Assembly (NCBI RefSeq): GCF_031755915.1
Contig: NC_083385.1
Span: forward strand, 10,003,001 to 10,067,000
Source: Ziziphus jujuba
Taxonomy: Eukaryota; Streptophyta; Magnoliopsida; Rosales; Rhamnaceae
DNA: 64,000 nt
Direction: 5' to 3'
Shown: positions 46,268-57,930 of the stretch, in pieces
Layout: each line of letters starts with the position of its first letter
How positions within the stretch are numbered: position 1 is the first letter of the stretch
The notes under the pieces: generated by a model
Databases searched by the model: none
The model's input: the letters and a program-made list of their open reading frames with translations, nothing else
Told to the model about the DNA's origin: nothing
Position numbers and translations under genes: made by a program

Positions 46268-47766
46268 CAAATTGTAATTTAGGTTGACAAAAAAAAAAAT
46301 TAAAAAAAAAAATCATTAGGTTAGTTTGGGGCCTTTTTCTGGGCCTCTAATATATGGATATTGGGCAAAGACATCCTTTAAGCCAATGAAAATGGTAGTT
46401 TAGTTATCTATGATTGGTATTGGTGGTTTTTTCAATGCCAAAATCAATCTGCATCCGTATTCACATATATGCGTTCCTACGTTAATTTGAGCATAAAATC
46501 ATAGTACTATAGTGTGCATGTATTATAAAGATTATTTGGGTTAACTCATGTCCTTAATTATGATGAATTATTAAGTAGCTGCTTTAAATTGTAATTTTTG
46601 AGGATATCGGAGGATATGTAGGATTTTAAGACAAAAAACACATCAAAACGAAAAGGAAAGAAAGGAAGTTTGAACTGGTGTAAAAATTTATTTTCATTCA
46701 TTCATGGACAGAACATATAAACATAAACTTATAGAAATAGTAAATACCTAATACAACAGTATTTTAGCAGAAAAGTTGAATGTAAAGTAACTAAACATAA
46801 AAAAACAACAAAAACAGCAACAAAAGTATCATTGCACTAACAGAATAAAATGACCTGCCAGAATTAACCAATCTCAGGATCTAATATCAGAATACTTATC
46901 GTTTTATGCGAGCACTACACGAGTTATTGCAACATATTGGATATTTGATAGTGAAGTTTTTTCCAATCATGCAGTGCTGATGGACCACTCTATAGATAGC
47001 TAGCTAGCTAGCTGCATACCCTCTTCTCCTGTATTATTCAGGAAAAAAACAAACTAAAATCCTGAAAACACCCTTCAAGCTCTAGTGGGGTTTCTTCTAT
47101 CTATTAATTTGAAGAAGAAAGCACACCATTTCAATTTGTGCTGTGCCACCTCTTTGTCCCACACTAATCAAATTAGAATATACCTTGTCATTCATCGAAA
47201 AGCGCTATCATCTGATCTTTTTCACTGTTGGGTCACGATTTTTGCTTATAATGGCGCAACATCCTCCATTTTTTCATGTGTGAGAGCTTTCCATGGCGGC
47301 TATGGCAGGCAAGCACGGGCTCACTGCTACAAACGTGCCTTGACCGATCGATTTGAGTTCCTATGGCTATCTAGTCTTCATCAGGATTAATAATCAACGA
47401 GATTGGATAGTTAATTAATTATTTATCATTAGGGGACCATTTATTTATAAACTAATAAATTTTATTATACAATTTGTCTTTTGTCCTTAGGGGACCATTT
47501 ATTTGTAAACTAATCAATTTTACTATACAATTTGTCTTTTACCCTATGTGAATCTTGCTGAATTTGTGTAAGCATCTCCCTAAGATGCCCTTCATTATTA
47601 TAATGATCTGCCTTATAACCATATGCATTTTGTCTCATTAAATGAACTTTATCTTTTATATGTTGTACTTACATATATAAATTAAATGCACTTGCATTAA
47701 AATATATATATATATATATATATATATGATCCCTTTAACCTTTAGATATTATATTATAACTTTTCT

Positions 47767-47774
47767 TATAAATA
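47767..47774 (+). promoter_or_regulatory. Possible TATA box of the P450 gene
   Basis: TATAAATA 41 bp upstream of the chosen ATG at 47815; an out-of-frame ATG at about 47,780 lies between them. The short distance leaves little room for a leader, so this is tentative. Confidence 0.3.
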
Positions 47775-47814
47775 ATAGATGGGTATGATCGAGGAAGCTA
47801 ACTAGCTAAAAAAG

Positions 47815-48085
47815 ATGCTAAATCGATCAACAATCGAAGAGTTTATCTTGCTTGGACAGAAATATTACTATGATATCATAATAGTTGCAGTGTTTTCTCT
47901 TGGAGTAACACTTTTGTTTTCAAAAGCTTGGAAAAGGGTCGCAATTAGTTGGAGAGGTCAAATCCCTGGACGACTTGGTTTACCATTTCTTGGTGAAACC
48001 ATTTCTTTTCTTTCTGCTACTAACAGCACAAAAGGATGCTACGATTTTGTCAGACTCCGACGGCTACGGTTAGTTTCTTAATATC

Positions 48086-48116
<31 letters not shown>

Positions 48117-49380
48117 AACATATAGAACCAATTATCCTCTTAATTAGTTGATGAATTACTTTTTAGTTCCCATTGCTCATGATCTTATTCTTAATTTCTT
48201 CTACTAGTTGTATTCAAATCTGAATCTTCTAAGTGCTTTTTATAAATAAGAAAAAAAGGGATATTTTAAGGAAAATTATATCTCCAGCCTATAATCTCAC
48301 TAACGACACATACTCAAATCATTAAAATCAAAGACTTTTTGATGGTATAATTGATGATTTTGGTGGAAACTAGGCATGGAAAGTGGTTCAAAACAAGGAT
48401 ATTTGGGAAGATCCACGTGTTTGTTCCGAGTACAGAAGGTGCAAGAATGATATTCTCGAATGATTTTGCACTATTCAACAAAGGGTACGTGAAATCAATG
48501 GCAGATGCAGTTGGAAAGAAGAGCTTGCTCTGTGTACCTCATGGGAATCATAAGAAAATCAGGCGTCTCCTTTCTGATCATTTTTCCATGAATTCTTTAT
48601 CCACCTTCGTACACAAATTTGACAAAATGCTGTGCCAAAGTCTGATCAAATTACATCAACGGAATAAAAGCTTTCCTGTACTTGACTTCAGTATGAAGGT
48701 AACGACAAAAAAATAAAATAAAATTTAAAAAAAAAAAAAAAAACTTTTTGTTTCTGACCATTAATTAAACAGCACAGAGAATAAATTTCAAGTGCATATA
48801 TTTAATATGTTGCAGATGACATTTGATGCTATGTGCAACATGCTGATGAGCATCACAGACGATTCTTTACTAGAAAAGATCGAGAAAGATTGCACTGCCG
48901 TCTCTGATGCTATGTTATCTTTTCCTGTTATGATTCCGGGTACCAGATATTACAAAGGAATCAAGGTACAATAAACAAACTCAGAAACAAATTAATAATT
49001 AAGTCTAGGCTAATTAACCAATATATATAGAAAGTGTTATCGATGTGATCAATCATATATACAGGCACGTGAACGTCTCATGGAAACGTTTAGAGGGATG
49101 ATTGAGAGGCGAAGGAGAGGAAATGAGACCCATGAAGACTTCCTTCAGTCCATGTTAGACAGAGATTCATACCCTCCTGACGAAAAGCTTGACGACTTAG
49201 AGATTATGGATAACTTGTTGACATTGATAATTGCAGGGCAGACCACCACTGCGGCGGCAATGATGTGGAGTGTTAAGTTTCTTGATGACAACAGAGAAGC
49301 ACAAGATAGGCTCAGGGTGCGTTTCATGCCAACATTTTTTTGGAAACTCCATATATTTTTCAGCTGAATAGTTAATTTCA

Positions 49381-49414
<34 letters not shown>

Positions 49415-50647
49415 TATTTATAAAATAGTTAATTTCCATTTTCAATTTATCAACTCAAAAGGTGACCACCATGTGGTTACTCGGTCATAGTAGTGAGAAA
49501 AAAGAAGAGGGAAAACTATGTAATTACAAAATCAAAATATAAATATATTTCTTCCAAGTTCGTTCAGAGATGCAGTTGATCTTTGCAGCCACGGATATAT
49601 ATAATATTACACAGTCTGAACCATATTTCAAACTTCCAATAATTCACTCGTTTTCTAGTTGGACAAAGGATTTAATACTAATTAGTGTGAATTCGCAGGA
49701 AGAACAATTGTCAATAGCCCGAAACAAGCAATCTGGAGCCTCACTGACCCTTGAAGATATTAACAAAATGTCTTATGGTTCCAAGGTTAGATAATCTTTC
49801 AAATTTTCCATATGGATACAAAAATATTGCTTATCATTTTGATAGTTAACATTGATGAATGAATGTAATTATTATTTTAGTATATTTATTTGTAACAATT
49901 AATTGCTTACCGGTAGGACCTATATGATATGCATTATGTGGAATTCCAGGTTGTAAAAGAAACATTAAGAATGGCAAATGTCCTACTATGGTTTCCTCGC
50001 GTTGCACTCAATGACTGCAAAATACAAGGCAAGTATCAAGTACCTCTCTAATCCCGGTAAATTGCCGAGACAATCTGTATTGTTTCTCTGCATTGCTAAA
50101 CGTTCACCAAATTGGTAATGGCAGGTTTTGAGATAAAAAGGGGGTGGCATGTGAACATCGATGCAACTTGTATACATTATGACCCAGATTTGTATCCAGA
50201 CCCCATGCAATTCAACCCTTCAAGATTTGATGTAATGAGCTATACCTCTCTTACCCAACTAATTTCATTCGTTTCTCGTTTATCTAACATTTATGTAATT
50301 GGGAGTTGACATTATTTCATCTTTTGTCCCTCCAGGATCCGCAAATGCCCTACAGTTTCATACCATTTGGATCAGGATCTAGGACTTGCTTGGGAATGAA
50401 TATGGCCAGAATCACAATGCTGGTGTTTTTACACCGTCTGACTGGTAGATATAAGTGAGTCTTCAATTACTCTGCTACTCCCAGATTACCCAGACTTTAT
50501 CCTTCTCTTCGTATTCGTATACACTGAATTCTTTCTATCATGAATTGGTGTAGGTGGACAGTTGATGATCCGGACACCAGCCTTGAAAAGAAAACGCATA
50601 TTCCTAGACTAAGGAGCGGGTGTCCCATAACCTTGAGGTCCTTATGA
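47815..50647 (+). CDS. CYP722A: Cytochrome P450, CYP85 clan, probably CYP722A
   Basis: Nine exons: 47815-48068, 48374-48698, 48816-48965, 49065-49316, 49699-49785, 49950-50028, 50125-50231, 50336-50454, 50554-50647; 488 residues, frame kept throughout. N-terminal membrane anchor (IIIVAVFSLGVTLLF), proline hinge IPGRLGLPFLGET, I-helix LIIAGQTTTAAAM, ExxR motif KETLR, and heme loop FIPFGSGSRTCLG with the cysteine ligand. The run GCYDFVRLRR...KWFKTRIFG and KGWHVNIDATCIHYD point to CYP722 rather than CYP707 or CYP85. CYP722 enzymes act on strigolactone precursors (CYP722A-type on carlactonoic acid, CYP722C-type to orobanchol or 5-deoxystrigol); which applies here is inference. Intron 6 is GC-AG: the donor is AAG|GCAAGT at 50028/50029. 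Convergent with the Tm-1-like gene, 563 bp apart. Confidence 0.88.
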
Positions 50648-51210
50648 GATGATGCTTAAACATTAGTTCATACATAAATGGGTACGAGTAGCTGGAGTGC
50701 TTCAGAGGCAGGAGGCTTTGTCAGAAATATGCAGACCTTTTCATATATTAGGATTTCTGGATTCAAAATTCCAGGTGTAAACTTGTATGGTCATTGTTTT
50801 TTGGTGTCTTTTTGTGTGCTAGGACTTAAAAAAACATGACCCTTTTGTGGTGAAGGTTCGCGTGCAGGTTGTTTGCTCTACCACGCCTGCACAGCACGTG
50901 CACATGTATTCTCTGGGGCTGAGCCCATGATGCATTATGTCACATGGCAGGATTACAAGCTTAACTTTAAATTTAAAGAGAAAGAATATATAAATAAATA
51001 ACCATAGCAAACCATCTCGATCCGTTTTATTAGTATAAAGATTTTTTTTTTTTTTACCCAAGAGTTTGGAGACAGCACTACGTAATCCAATTTCATATCG
51101 GTCAAGCTTCTTTACATTGTTACTCTGTTAGCAGAGGCAGTAAAAAAACCAAAGAAATGACAAACCGCAAGAATATACATGAACTCTGGGGAAAACACAC
51201 GCATTGAAGT
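50648..51210. other. Convergent 3' spacer between the P450 and Tm-1-like genes
   Basis: The two genes end tail-to-tail here, so it must hold both 3' untranslated regions. No further gene; a poly(T) run lies at about 51,041-51,055. Confidence 0.6.
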
Positions 51211-54200
51211 TCATTTGATAGAAATCGATTTGTACTGTTGAACCGTGCTTGTTATAGCTTGTTCAACAGGTAGCCTCTCCATACTTGATGCTCCATAAAA
51301 CCCATGAACTCCCTTCGTTCTCTTCAGTATGAATTCTGCTTCTCTTGGACCAGATATGGGACCTGTAGAGCATCATGAACATGCGAATCTAAGTTATCGA
51401 TGGAAGTTACACTTGAAAATAATGTAAATGGGAGTAAAACCACGAAATCCATGTCTAACGTCAGTTACCAATAAATGACTTTTCGATAACAAATTGAAAC
51501 TCTGTTGAAACTAAGAATAATAGCATTTGAAACTAAAAGGTGTCAAGATGATACCTCCATGGCAGAGCACAATAGCATTGGGATCGATCCTATGTGCAGC
51601 ATCTGCAATATCTTGTACACAAGCTACACTTTCCTCCAGTGTGACAGACGTTTTAGCACCTATAGAGCCAGATGTGGTGAGTCCCATATGGGCCACAATG
51701 ATATCAGCACCAGCTTTTGCCATTTCCACAGCTTCATCTTCGTTGAAAGCATATGGGGTTGTCAAGAGACCCATCTTGTGAGCTTTCGCAATCATCTCAA
51801 CCTCCAGGCTGATCATTAATATTGGAAAAACTAAAATGTTAAGTGCGTGAAAACAATATCCATATAGTGATCAATAGGGGAAAAGTAAATGAATTTCCTC
51901 CACTAACCCATATCCCATTCCTGTTTCTTCAAGATTTTGTCTAAAATTGCCATCAAAGAGTCCAACTGTAGGAAAATTTTGAACCCCAGCAAATCCAATT
52001 GACTCCACCTGCTTTAGGAAGAAATCCATCTGACGAAAAGGATCTGTTCCACACACACCAGCAAGAACAGGTACCTTCTTCACCACCTATAAATTTTTGT
52101 AAGCTCCAGATTAGTTAAAAATGTCTCCAAAGAGAGGCAGTACAATGCTGATATACAGAGTAAAATGGCCAGTGTAGTTAAATTTGCACAAATAATTATT
52201 GAAGAAACACTCTCTTCACAGAATTTCAGAAAAAGCAAGCTACAGAAACTTACTGGCAATACTTCATTGGCCATGTCAAGCACAACAGCATTTGCATCAG
52301 CAAAAGGCAACAAGCCTGCTAAGGAACCCCTTCCTGCCATTCGAAAGCGGCCTGAATTGTAAATCACTATAAGATCAACACCACCTGCTTCCTCAAACTT
52401 GGCAGATATTCCTGTCCCTGCACCACCCCCTATAATTGGCTTTCCCCTATTTATCTGATCTTTTAGCTGCTGAAGTATTGCCTGTGTTCTTTGCAAAGTC
52501 TCTGTTATACAAGCAATCATTACAAATAAGTCGGAACTTTTCTACAAATAACATTTGAAACTTGTAAGTGATAGAAATAAAGTTAAGCTAAATTCAGTTA
52601 TCGATCTCGTAGACAGAGAAATTAAAGAATTGAGACTACAACCTAGTCTTGCTTCTGGAAAGTCAATTGGGCTGCGAACAATGATATCATTACTGACAGC
52701 TTGCTTGGATTCAGGATTACTGTCTTGCAGAGGGCTTGAATTGGAAGCCGTAGAATTCTTTGTACTAATCTCCAAAAACGTGTCAACCAATGCATTTGCA
52801 AATTCAGGATCATTAATATGATAAGGGTATATTTTGACCTATCAAAAACATAATTGCCAGTATTATATGATCATACTTATGAAACCTGAGTACAATGAGA
52901 CAAGATTGCAAATATGCTACTGTTGTTACACACCAATTGATAGGCAATAACACTACCTTCCTGTCTTGGTTTGTCTGGATTAGCCTTTGTTGTTCATTTA
53001 TAAGAGATGTAGTGGCTTCAGGATCATAAAAGGGTTTCCCTGGTGAATCCAAAGCAGAGATACCCTTTTGTGGCAAGCAAACACAGACCTTAGATGATGA
53101 CTTGTTCAGTTTATCTGCTATGAAGCTAGCAAATTTCTTGTTCTCTTCTACCGTGGTTCTCATGAGTGAAACCTGGAATAAAAATGATTGATTCAATTTT
53201 CACATACAAACAATTTAAAGGACCTAGAGCGAGCACCAGAGTAGAAGATGTGTATAAGATTGCCGATTTCACCAAAGACAAACAGGATTGACACCTCCAG
53301 TTTTCCAATTAAACAGCTCGAATCGGACTTGCAACACAATGCAACTTGAAAAGGAAAGGACTATAAAGGGAAAACATGCAGAACAAAAAGCACAAATTAA
53401 AAAACAGGGCCTAAAAAAATTTTCACCTGTTTATTGTGTTCATAAATCTTTCTGTCTTGGAAATGGGAAGGAATTGTATCTCTTGCTCCAAAGTTCACCA
53501 TATCTAAGGCACCCACACTCAACACTAAAGGAATCTTTTTCTCTATAATGGCATCAAAGCGTGAACTGTCACAAGCCATGACACCTCCAACCACATAGTC
53601 GGCGACCTCTGTTGTTGTTACATCCAAGACACCCTAAGAAAAACCATTAGGAAAAGAATGAACATAAAAGAATAACCACAGGCAAACAAAATTGATCATG
53701 GGATCACCCATCTCAACTAAAAGCTTAACAAGTAAAACATAGGTCGTATCTCAAGCTTAAGGTATAAAAATCAGAAAATCCACCGACAAACTACACCAAG
53801 TTCAGTTTTTTAATCCACATTTCAGTATTGCCAAACAACTAGGAATATAGACAAATTAGGCGGCCTCAAGTACTGATCTAAAAGTAAAGCATTTATCTGT
53901 CAAAGCTCATAACCTCTAGATTCATAACAAATAGTTTCTCAAAATATACCTTTATGAATCCTTCCCTAACCAGAGACTCCATGGCTCTCCCACCAACCCC
54001 AGTGGCATGAAAAACCAGGGTCTCATAACCTTCTTTGGCCAATCTCTCTGTGACAGCATTCACACATGGGGTAGTAACCCCAAACATCGTCAGCCCCACA
54101 GTGGGTCTTTCATCAACATTATGATTATGCCTGGACCTCTCAAGCCTCCCAATAACCATTCCAGCGAAAGCAGCTCCAGCGTTCGACAAAACCACCCTAC

Positions 54201-54726
54201 TCACACTGTTAATCCCACACACATCGACTATCGAAGGGAACAGTACCAAATCCGATGTCCCAACATAAGGCTCGGTCTGACCGCTCGCGACTGTGGAGAC
54301 GATGAGCTTAGGAATTCCAACAGGCAGAGATCGCAGTGCAGGGGATATCAGAGCCGTCCCTCCACTGCCTCCGAGACCGATAGCTCCGGCAACAACTCCA
54401 TCGTCATTAGCTTTTCTCAGGAAACTTTCGACCGCTTTGCTCATTACGCCAATGGCTTCACCTCTGTCATCTGGAATTCGCTCCGACGACGCGAGATAGC
54501 TATGGAGAAGCTCGTTTCTGGAAATGAAGGTAAAATCGCCCAAGCTCTCGGTCTCTTTCTGGCTCGCCGAAACATCGACGACGACAATTTGCAGCTTGGA
54601 TGAAGGATTTTTGGAGAAGGCTTTGAGATTGGATCGGACCGAGTCGGCGAGGAATCGGAGCTCTTCGAGCTTCGTATCGGCGGTTCCGATACAGAAAACT
54701 GGGAGGGGTTTATCTTGGGCTACCAT
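51211..54726 (-). CDS. Tm-1-like protein (UPF0261 domain plus TIM-barrel domain)
   Basis: Eight exons: 54726-53950, 53633-53427, 53172-52957, 52838-52643, 52501-52254, 52086-51908, 51808-51555, 51362-51211; all GT-AG, 742 residues against 754 in tomato Tm-1. The N-terminal UPF0261/Tm-1 ATP-binding domain (about 1-400) contains [35 protein letters not shown] and [15 protein letters not shown]. The C-terminal TIM-barrel domain (about 460-735) contains [31 protein letters not shown] and [12 protein letters not shown], ending [15 protein letters not shown] and a stop after SISIK. In tomato one allele blocks tomato mosaic virus by binding its replication proteins; the ordinary cellular role of the family in plants is not settled. 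No breaks are seen. Confidence 0.94.
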
Positions 54727-55740
54727 TTTTGGAGACTGTCCGAGCGAGAATTGAACCGGGAGCGTCGGAGTTGGTGAGATATAAGAAATTCCGAAATCGA
54801 AGCAATATATAGCGGGGTGGGAAGAGTGGGTAGATCGGGAAGAGATTCAACTTCAACATCACTAGAGAGTGTGAGCAAAATGCAAGCAAATTGCGCAACA
54901 GAGAAGGGGGACGAGGGGTATAACAGAAATTTCAAAAAAATATAGGGGTAGATGTGGGACACAATGGTTACGTGGCGGGTTCTTGATCCGGTTTGATACT
55001 TGGCCTTTTGACACGATCGGATATTTATTCTTCCACGTTGTCGCCACATGATAGCCCACACGCCAGACAACATGCGATTTCTGTGGGGTGTTTTATTAAA
55101 AAACGGCTATATTTCTTTCCAGGAGCATTAAGGCAATTTATTTATCATTCTTTTTTTTTTTTTTAATTTTTATTTATTTATTTCACATATTGAAAAAGTT
55201 GAAGTCTTGCAGAGTATTATACTTAAAATGCAACACCTAAGCACATATCTGTATTCCTTTTTTTTTTTCTTTTTTCTTCAATAAAAAAAGCAATATTATT
55301 GTTATTGTCATGCAATTGACTTTCTTCAAGTTAATGTTATCACAATCAGCAATACCATAAAAAAGAAAAAAGAAAAAAAAAATCCGCAATACAATAGCTT
55401 CGCTGGATAACCATCTTAGTAGGCTTCAATCAAGTATCCAACTCCAACCTATGTGCCGTTATACATGTGAATGCTTAAACTCGGCTTTTCTACCATGTCG
55501 GTGCAAATTAAATATTTTTACCTGCAAATTAATGGGGTCTAATTTGTTCATATTGGGAATTATTTTTTGCCAAAAGAATAACGTATGCAAAAATATATAT
55601 GGTTGTAATATAGGGGAATTGTAAGAGATCCACGTAAAAAAAAATATATAAAAACAAAAAAACAAAAACAAAAATCAGCTATCTAAAACAGAGTAATAAT
55701 GAATCGAAAATTCACAATTTTTTTTTTTTTTAAATGATTG
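54727..55740. other. Upstream region of the Tm-1-like gene
   Basis: The first ~350 bp next to the start codon are less AT-rich and hold the presumed promoter and leader. The rest is AT-rich, with poly(T) and poly(A) runs (55,150; 55,258; 55,720). No gene seen. Confidence 0.5.
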
Positions 55741-56443
55741 TCACATAATAGAACATGATGGGTTGGGCTCATTCCAGCGGTCCAATTGCACAAAGTTTAT
55801 TCGCTGACAAACTGGACAATTGTGGGGCATGTGAATGTCCGCTTTCGGATCCAATTTCTTTTCTTCAGGCTTCTTATCATCGGGCTTCTTTTGAGCATCC
55901 TGTTTTTGGGGAGCAGGTGGAGGCCCAACGCTGACTACTTCAACAATTTTGCCGGCCTTTCTCGTTCGGACTATTATTTCGTACGGGTCCGCGTCGCCCG
56001 TTACCGTTAATGTTCCTTTGGCCGCATCAATTTCTATTTTATCTACTCCTGCAATGTTTAAAATTTAGGCTTTTCAATTCCCCTACAACTATCAACAAAA
56101 TGGAAACCACCACAACATACACCAACGACTAAATCTGGTGTTAGGAACCCCCAAAAAAAAAAAAGAAGAAAGAAGAAGAAAAAAAGAGAAAAAAATTGAC
56201 TTAAATCGAAACTAAAACATTATTTATTCGTCATTGTTCGTGATAGATCAATACCCGAGTATCATTGGATAATCTTACATAAACTGCCATCTAATTGATA
56301 ATTATCATTGTTAATGATCAAACAAATAAGAGAAAGAGGGACATGTACGATTGCTCACCTTCTAATCCAGAAACTGCCTTGAGTAACTTCTTCTTGCACT
56401 TTTGGCATGCAATATCAACCTTCAAGACTGTCCTTTGTACCAT
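55741..56443 (-). CDS. Heavy-metal-associated isoprenylated plant protein (HIPP)
   Basis: Two exons, 56443-56359 and 56048-55741, donor GAAG|GTGAGC, acceptor TTGCAG, phase 1; 130 residues. The exon 1 ATG opens MVQRTVLKVDIACQKCKKK, with the CxxC metal-binding motif of an HMA domain. Exon 2 completes it (GVDKIEIDAAKGTLTVTGDA, DPYEIIVRTRKAGK), followed by a proline/lysine-rich linker (QKKPDDKKPEEKK) and a C-terminal CSIM, a CaaX farnesylation box. HIPPs bind metals or act as membrane-tethered adaptors in stress and defence. Neither exon forms a long ORF from its own ATG, so the gene is easy to miss. Confidence 0.88.
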
Positions 56444-57755
56444 TGAATTAGATCACCAACGGCTTCTAGTATCGGACAGTGACCAAGTTAAATACCAATT
56501 AGGAGATGGATCATTAATTAGGCAGTTATATGAATTAATATTATATAAGGAAGATCTTAGCTTGATGAGGAAGAGAAACCGTACTAGATCCTTGGGTTGT
56601 TCACCCTCCTATGAGACTTTTTTCATCTTCTAACAGCTTGTCCCTTACGCCATTAGTCAACCAAATCAGAAATAATATAGAATACGATAAACCACGTATG
56701 AGGAGATTAAACCTAGGTTGTTAATTTGTTCTGTTTGAATTGGATTTATATGAGGTTATAGATTCCACCATGGGTAAACCACCAAGCACCATTTGGTGCA
56801 TTTAAATTAAAAACTCAAATATACATATCCCAAGGGAGTAGAGATAAGTTGCAACTATCCCAGGGAAATCGAATGATTGGACGTAGGAAATAGGAGAACA
56901 ACATCATATGCTGAATGAATATTTTACTCAGGATCAGGAGCTAAGTTTTGTTGTATTATATCTATACGTACCTAATTGTCAACTTTTTGGTTGCTGTGGT
57001 GACCAACAAGATCACCATGATTTCATTTCCTCCAACTAGAAACAACTAAAAAGGATTTTAATAATTGTGTTTCAATACGTTAATGATGTATGTAATCTGA
57101 TAAGTCAACTACTTAAGTGTGGTTACTGTTGAAAAAGGTTATAACAAAACTTAGTTGGGGGCTTTTTTCTAATGATACTTTTTGAGCGATAACAAATTGA
57201 ATATTTATTCATTACTACTTTATTATAGAAAACTGCTTAATTACCAACTAGTGATAACTATCAAACTTTTACTCAATGGAAACATATGTAATTTCATGGG
57301 TTAATTGCGAAATACTACCCTCTAATTTCAGAGTTATGCAATTTAAACCCTATTTTTTAAAACCTAACATATTGGATCTTCAATTTTTGATTTTTTGAAT
57401 GTTGATCCAATTGAACCTATGTTTAACGGAAGATTAACTTTCCATCATCTTGATCCTTTCATTCTCTTCACTTGCCAAAGATGTGTTCTTCTTTGGAAGC
57501 AAAAACACATGGCAATCCCTCATAGCAGCTTCCTGATCCTTCGAAGTTCATCTTTGTAAGCACATCTCCATTTATTGCTGCAAAATCCAATTTTAAATAT
57601 CATTTTCACCAGTTTGGTCGATCGGCAAGAATATACTAAGAAATGAATAGAAAATTGTGAATGTTAATTAGTTTGAGGATTTTTAACTAAATTTTCTTTG
57701 CAAAACAAAAATTATTGGAGAAATTTGAAGGATACGATGTTAAATAATTTTGTTT
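56444..57755. other. Intergenic between the HIPP gene and the copia element
   Basis: No coding sequence or RNA gene is supported. AT-rich; the right end is the copia insertion site. Confidence 0.5.
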
Positions 57756-57760
57756 AGGTA
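57756..57760. repeat. Copia target-site duplication, left (AGGTA)
   Basis: AGGTA immediately precedes the left LTR and is repeated at 62945-62949 after the right LTR. Confidence 0.9.
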
Positions 57761-57930
57761 TGATAAAGTTGAAAATAATATGACTGGAATAATTGTATTT
57801 TATTAACGTAGTGGTATTTATACAAGAGTCAAAGACTATGTGATAAGTCATATAAAAGTTACAGATAGACTTGCACATACAGATAGGTTTACATATTTAT
57901 CTTAACTAAATCTGTTAAGATATTTTATCA
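57761..57930 (-). repeat. Copia 3' LTR
   Basis: 170 bp; about 97% identical to the 5' LTR at 62775-62944. Confidence 0.95.

Larger units (their letters stand above)
44488..47814. other. Intergenic DNA upstream of the P450 gene
   Basis: No gene supported. A (CT)n run lies at 44,795-44,818, the SINE-like insertion at 44,977-45,113, a micro-insertion at 45,586-45,625, (CA)n(TA)n at 46,217-46,267, a near-repeat GGGGACCATTTATTT at about 47,432 and 47,491, and (TA)n at 47,701-47,727. The frame at 47,085-47,390 shows no recognisable domain. Confidence 0.5.

Noticed and set aside
47085..47390. 101-codon plus-strand frame before the P450 gene
   Set aside because: Low-complexity start, no recognisable motif or splice partner; chance ORF.
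54007..54603. 198-codon plus-strand frame opposite Tm-1-like exon 1
   Set aside because: Antisense shadow of a well-supported exon.
55786..56010. Plus-strand membrane-like frame
   Set aside because: Shadow of HIPP exon 2 on the minus strand, which has clear HMA and CaaX features.
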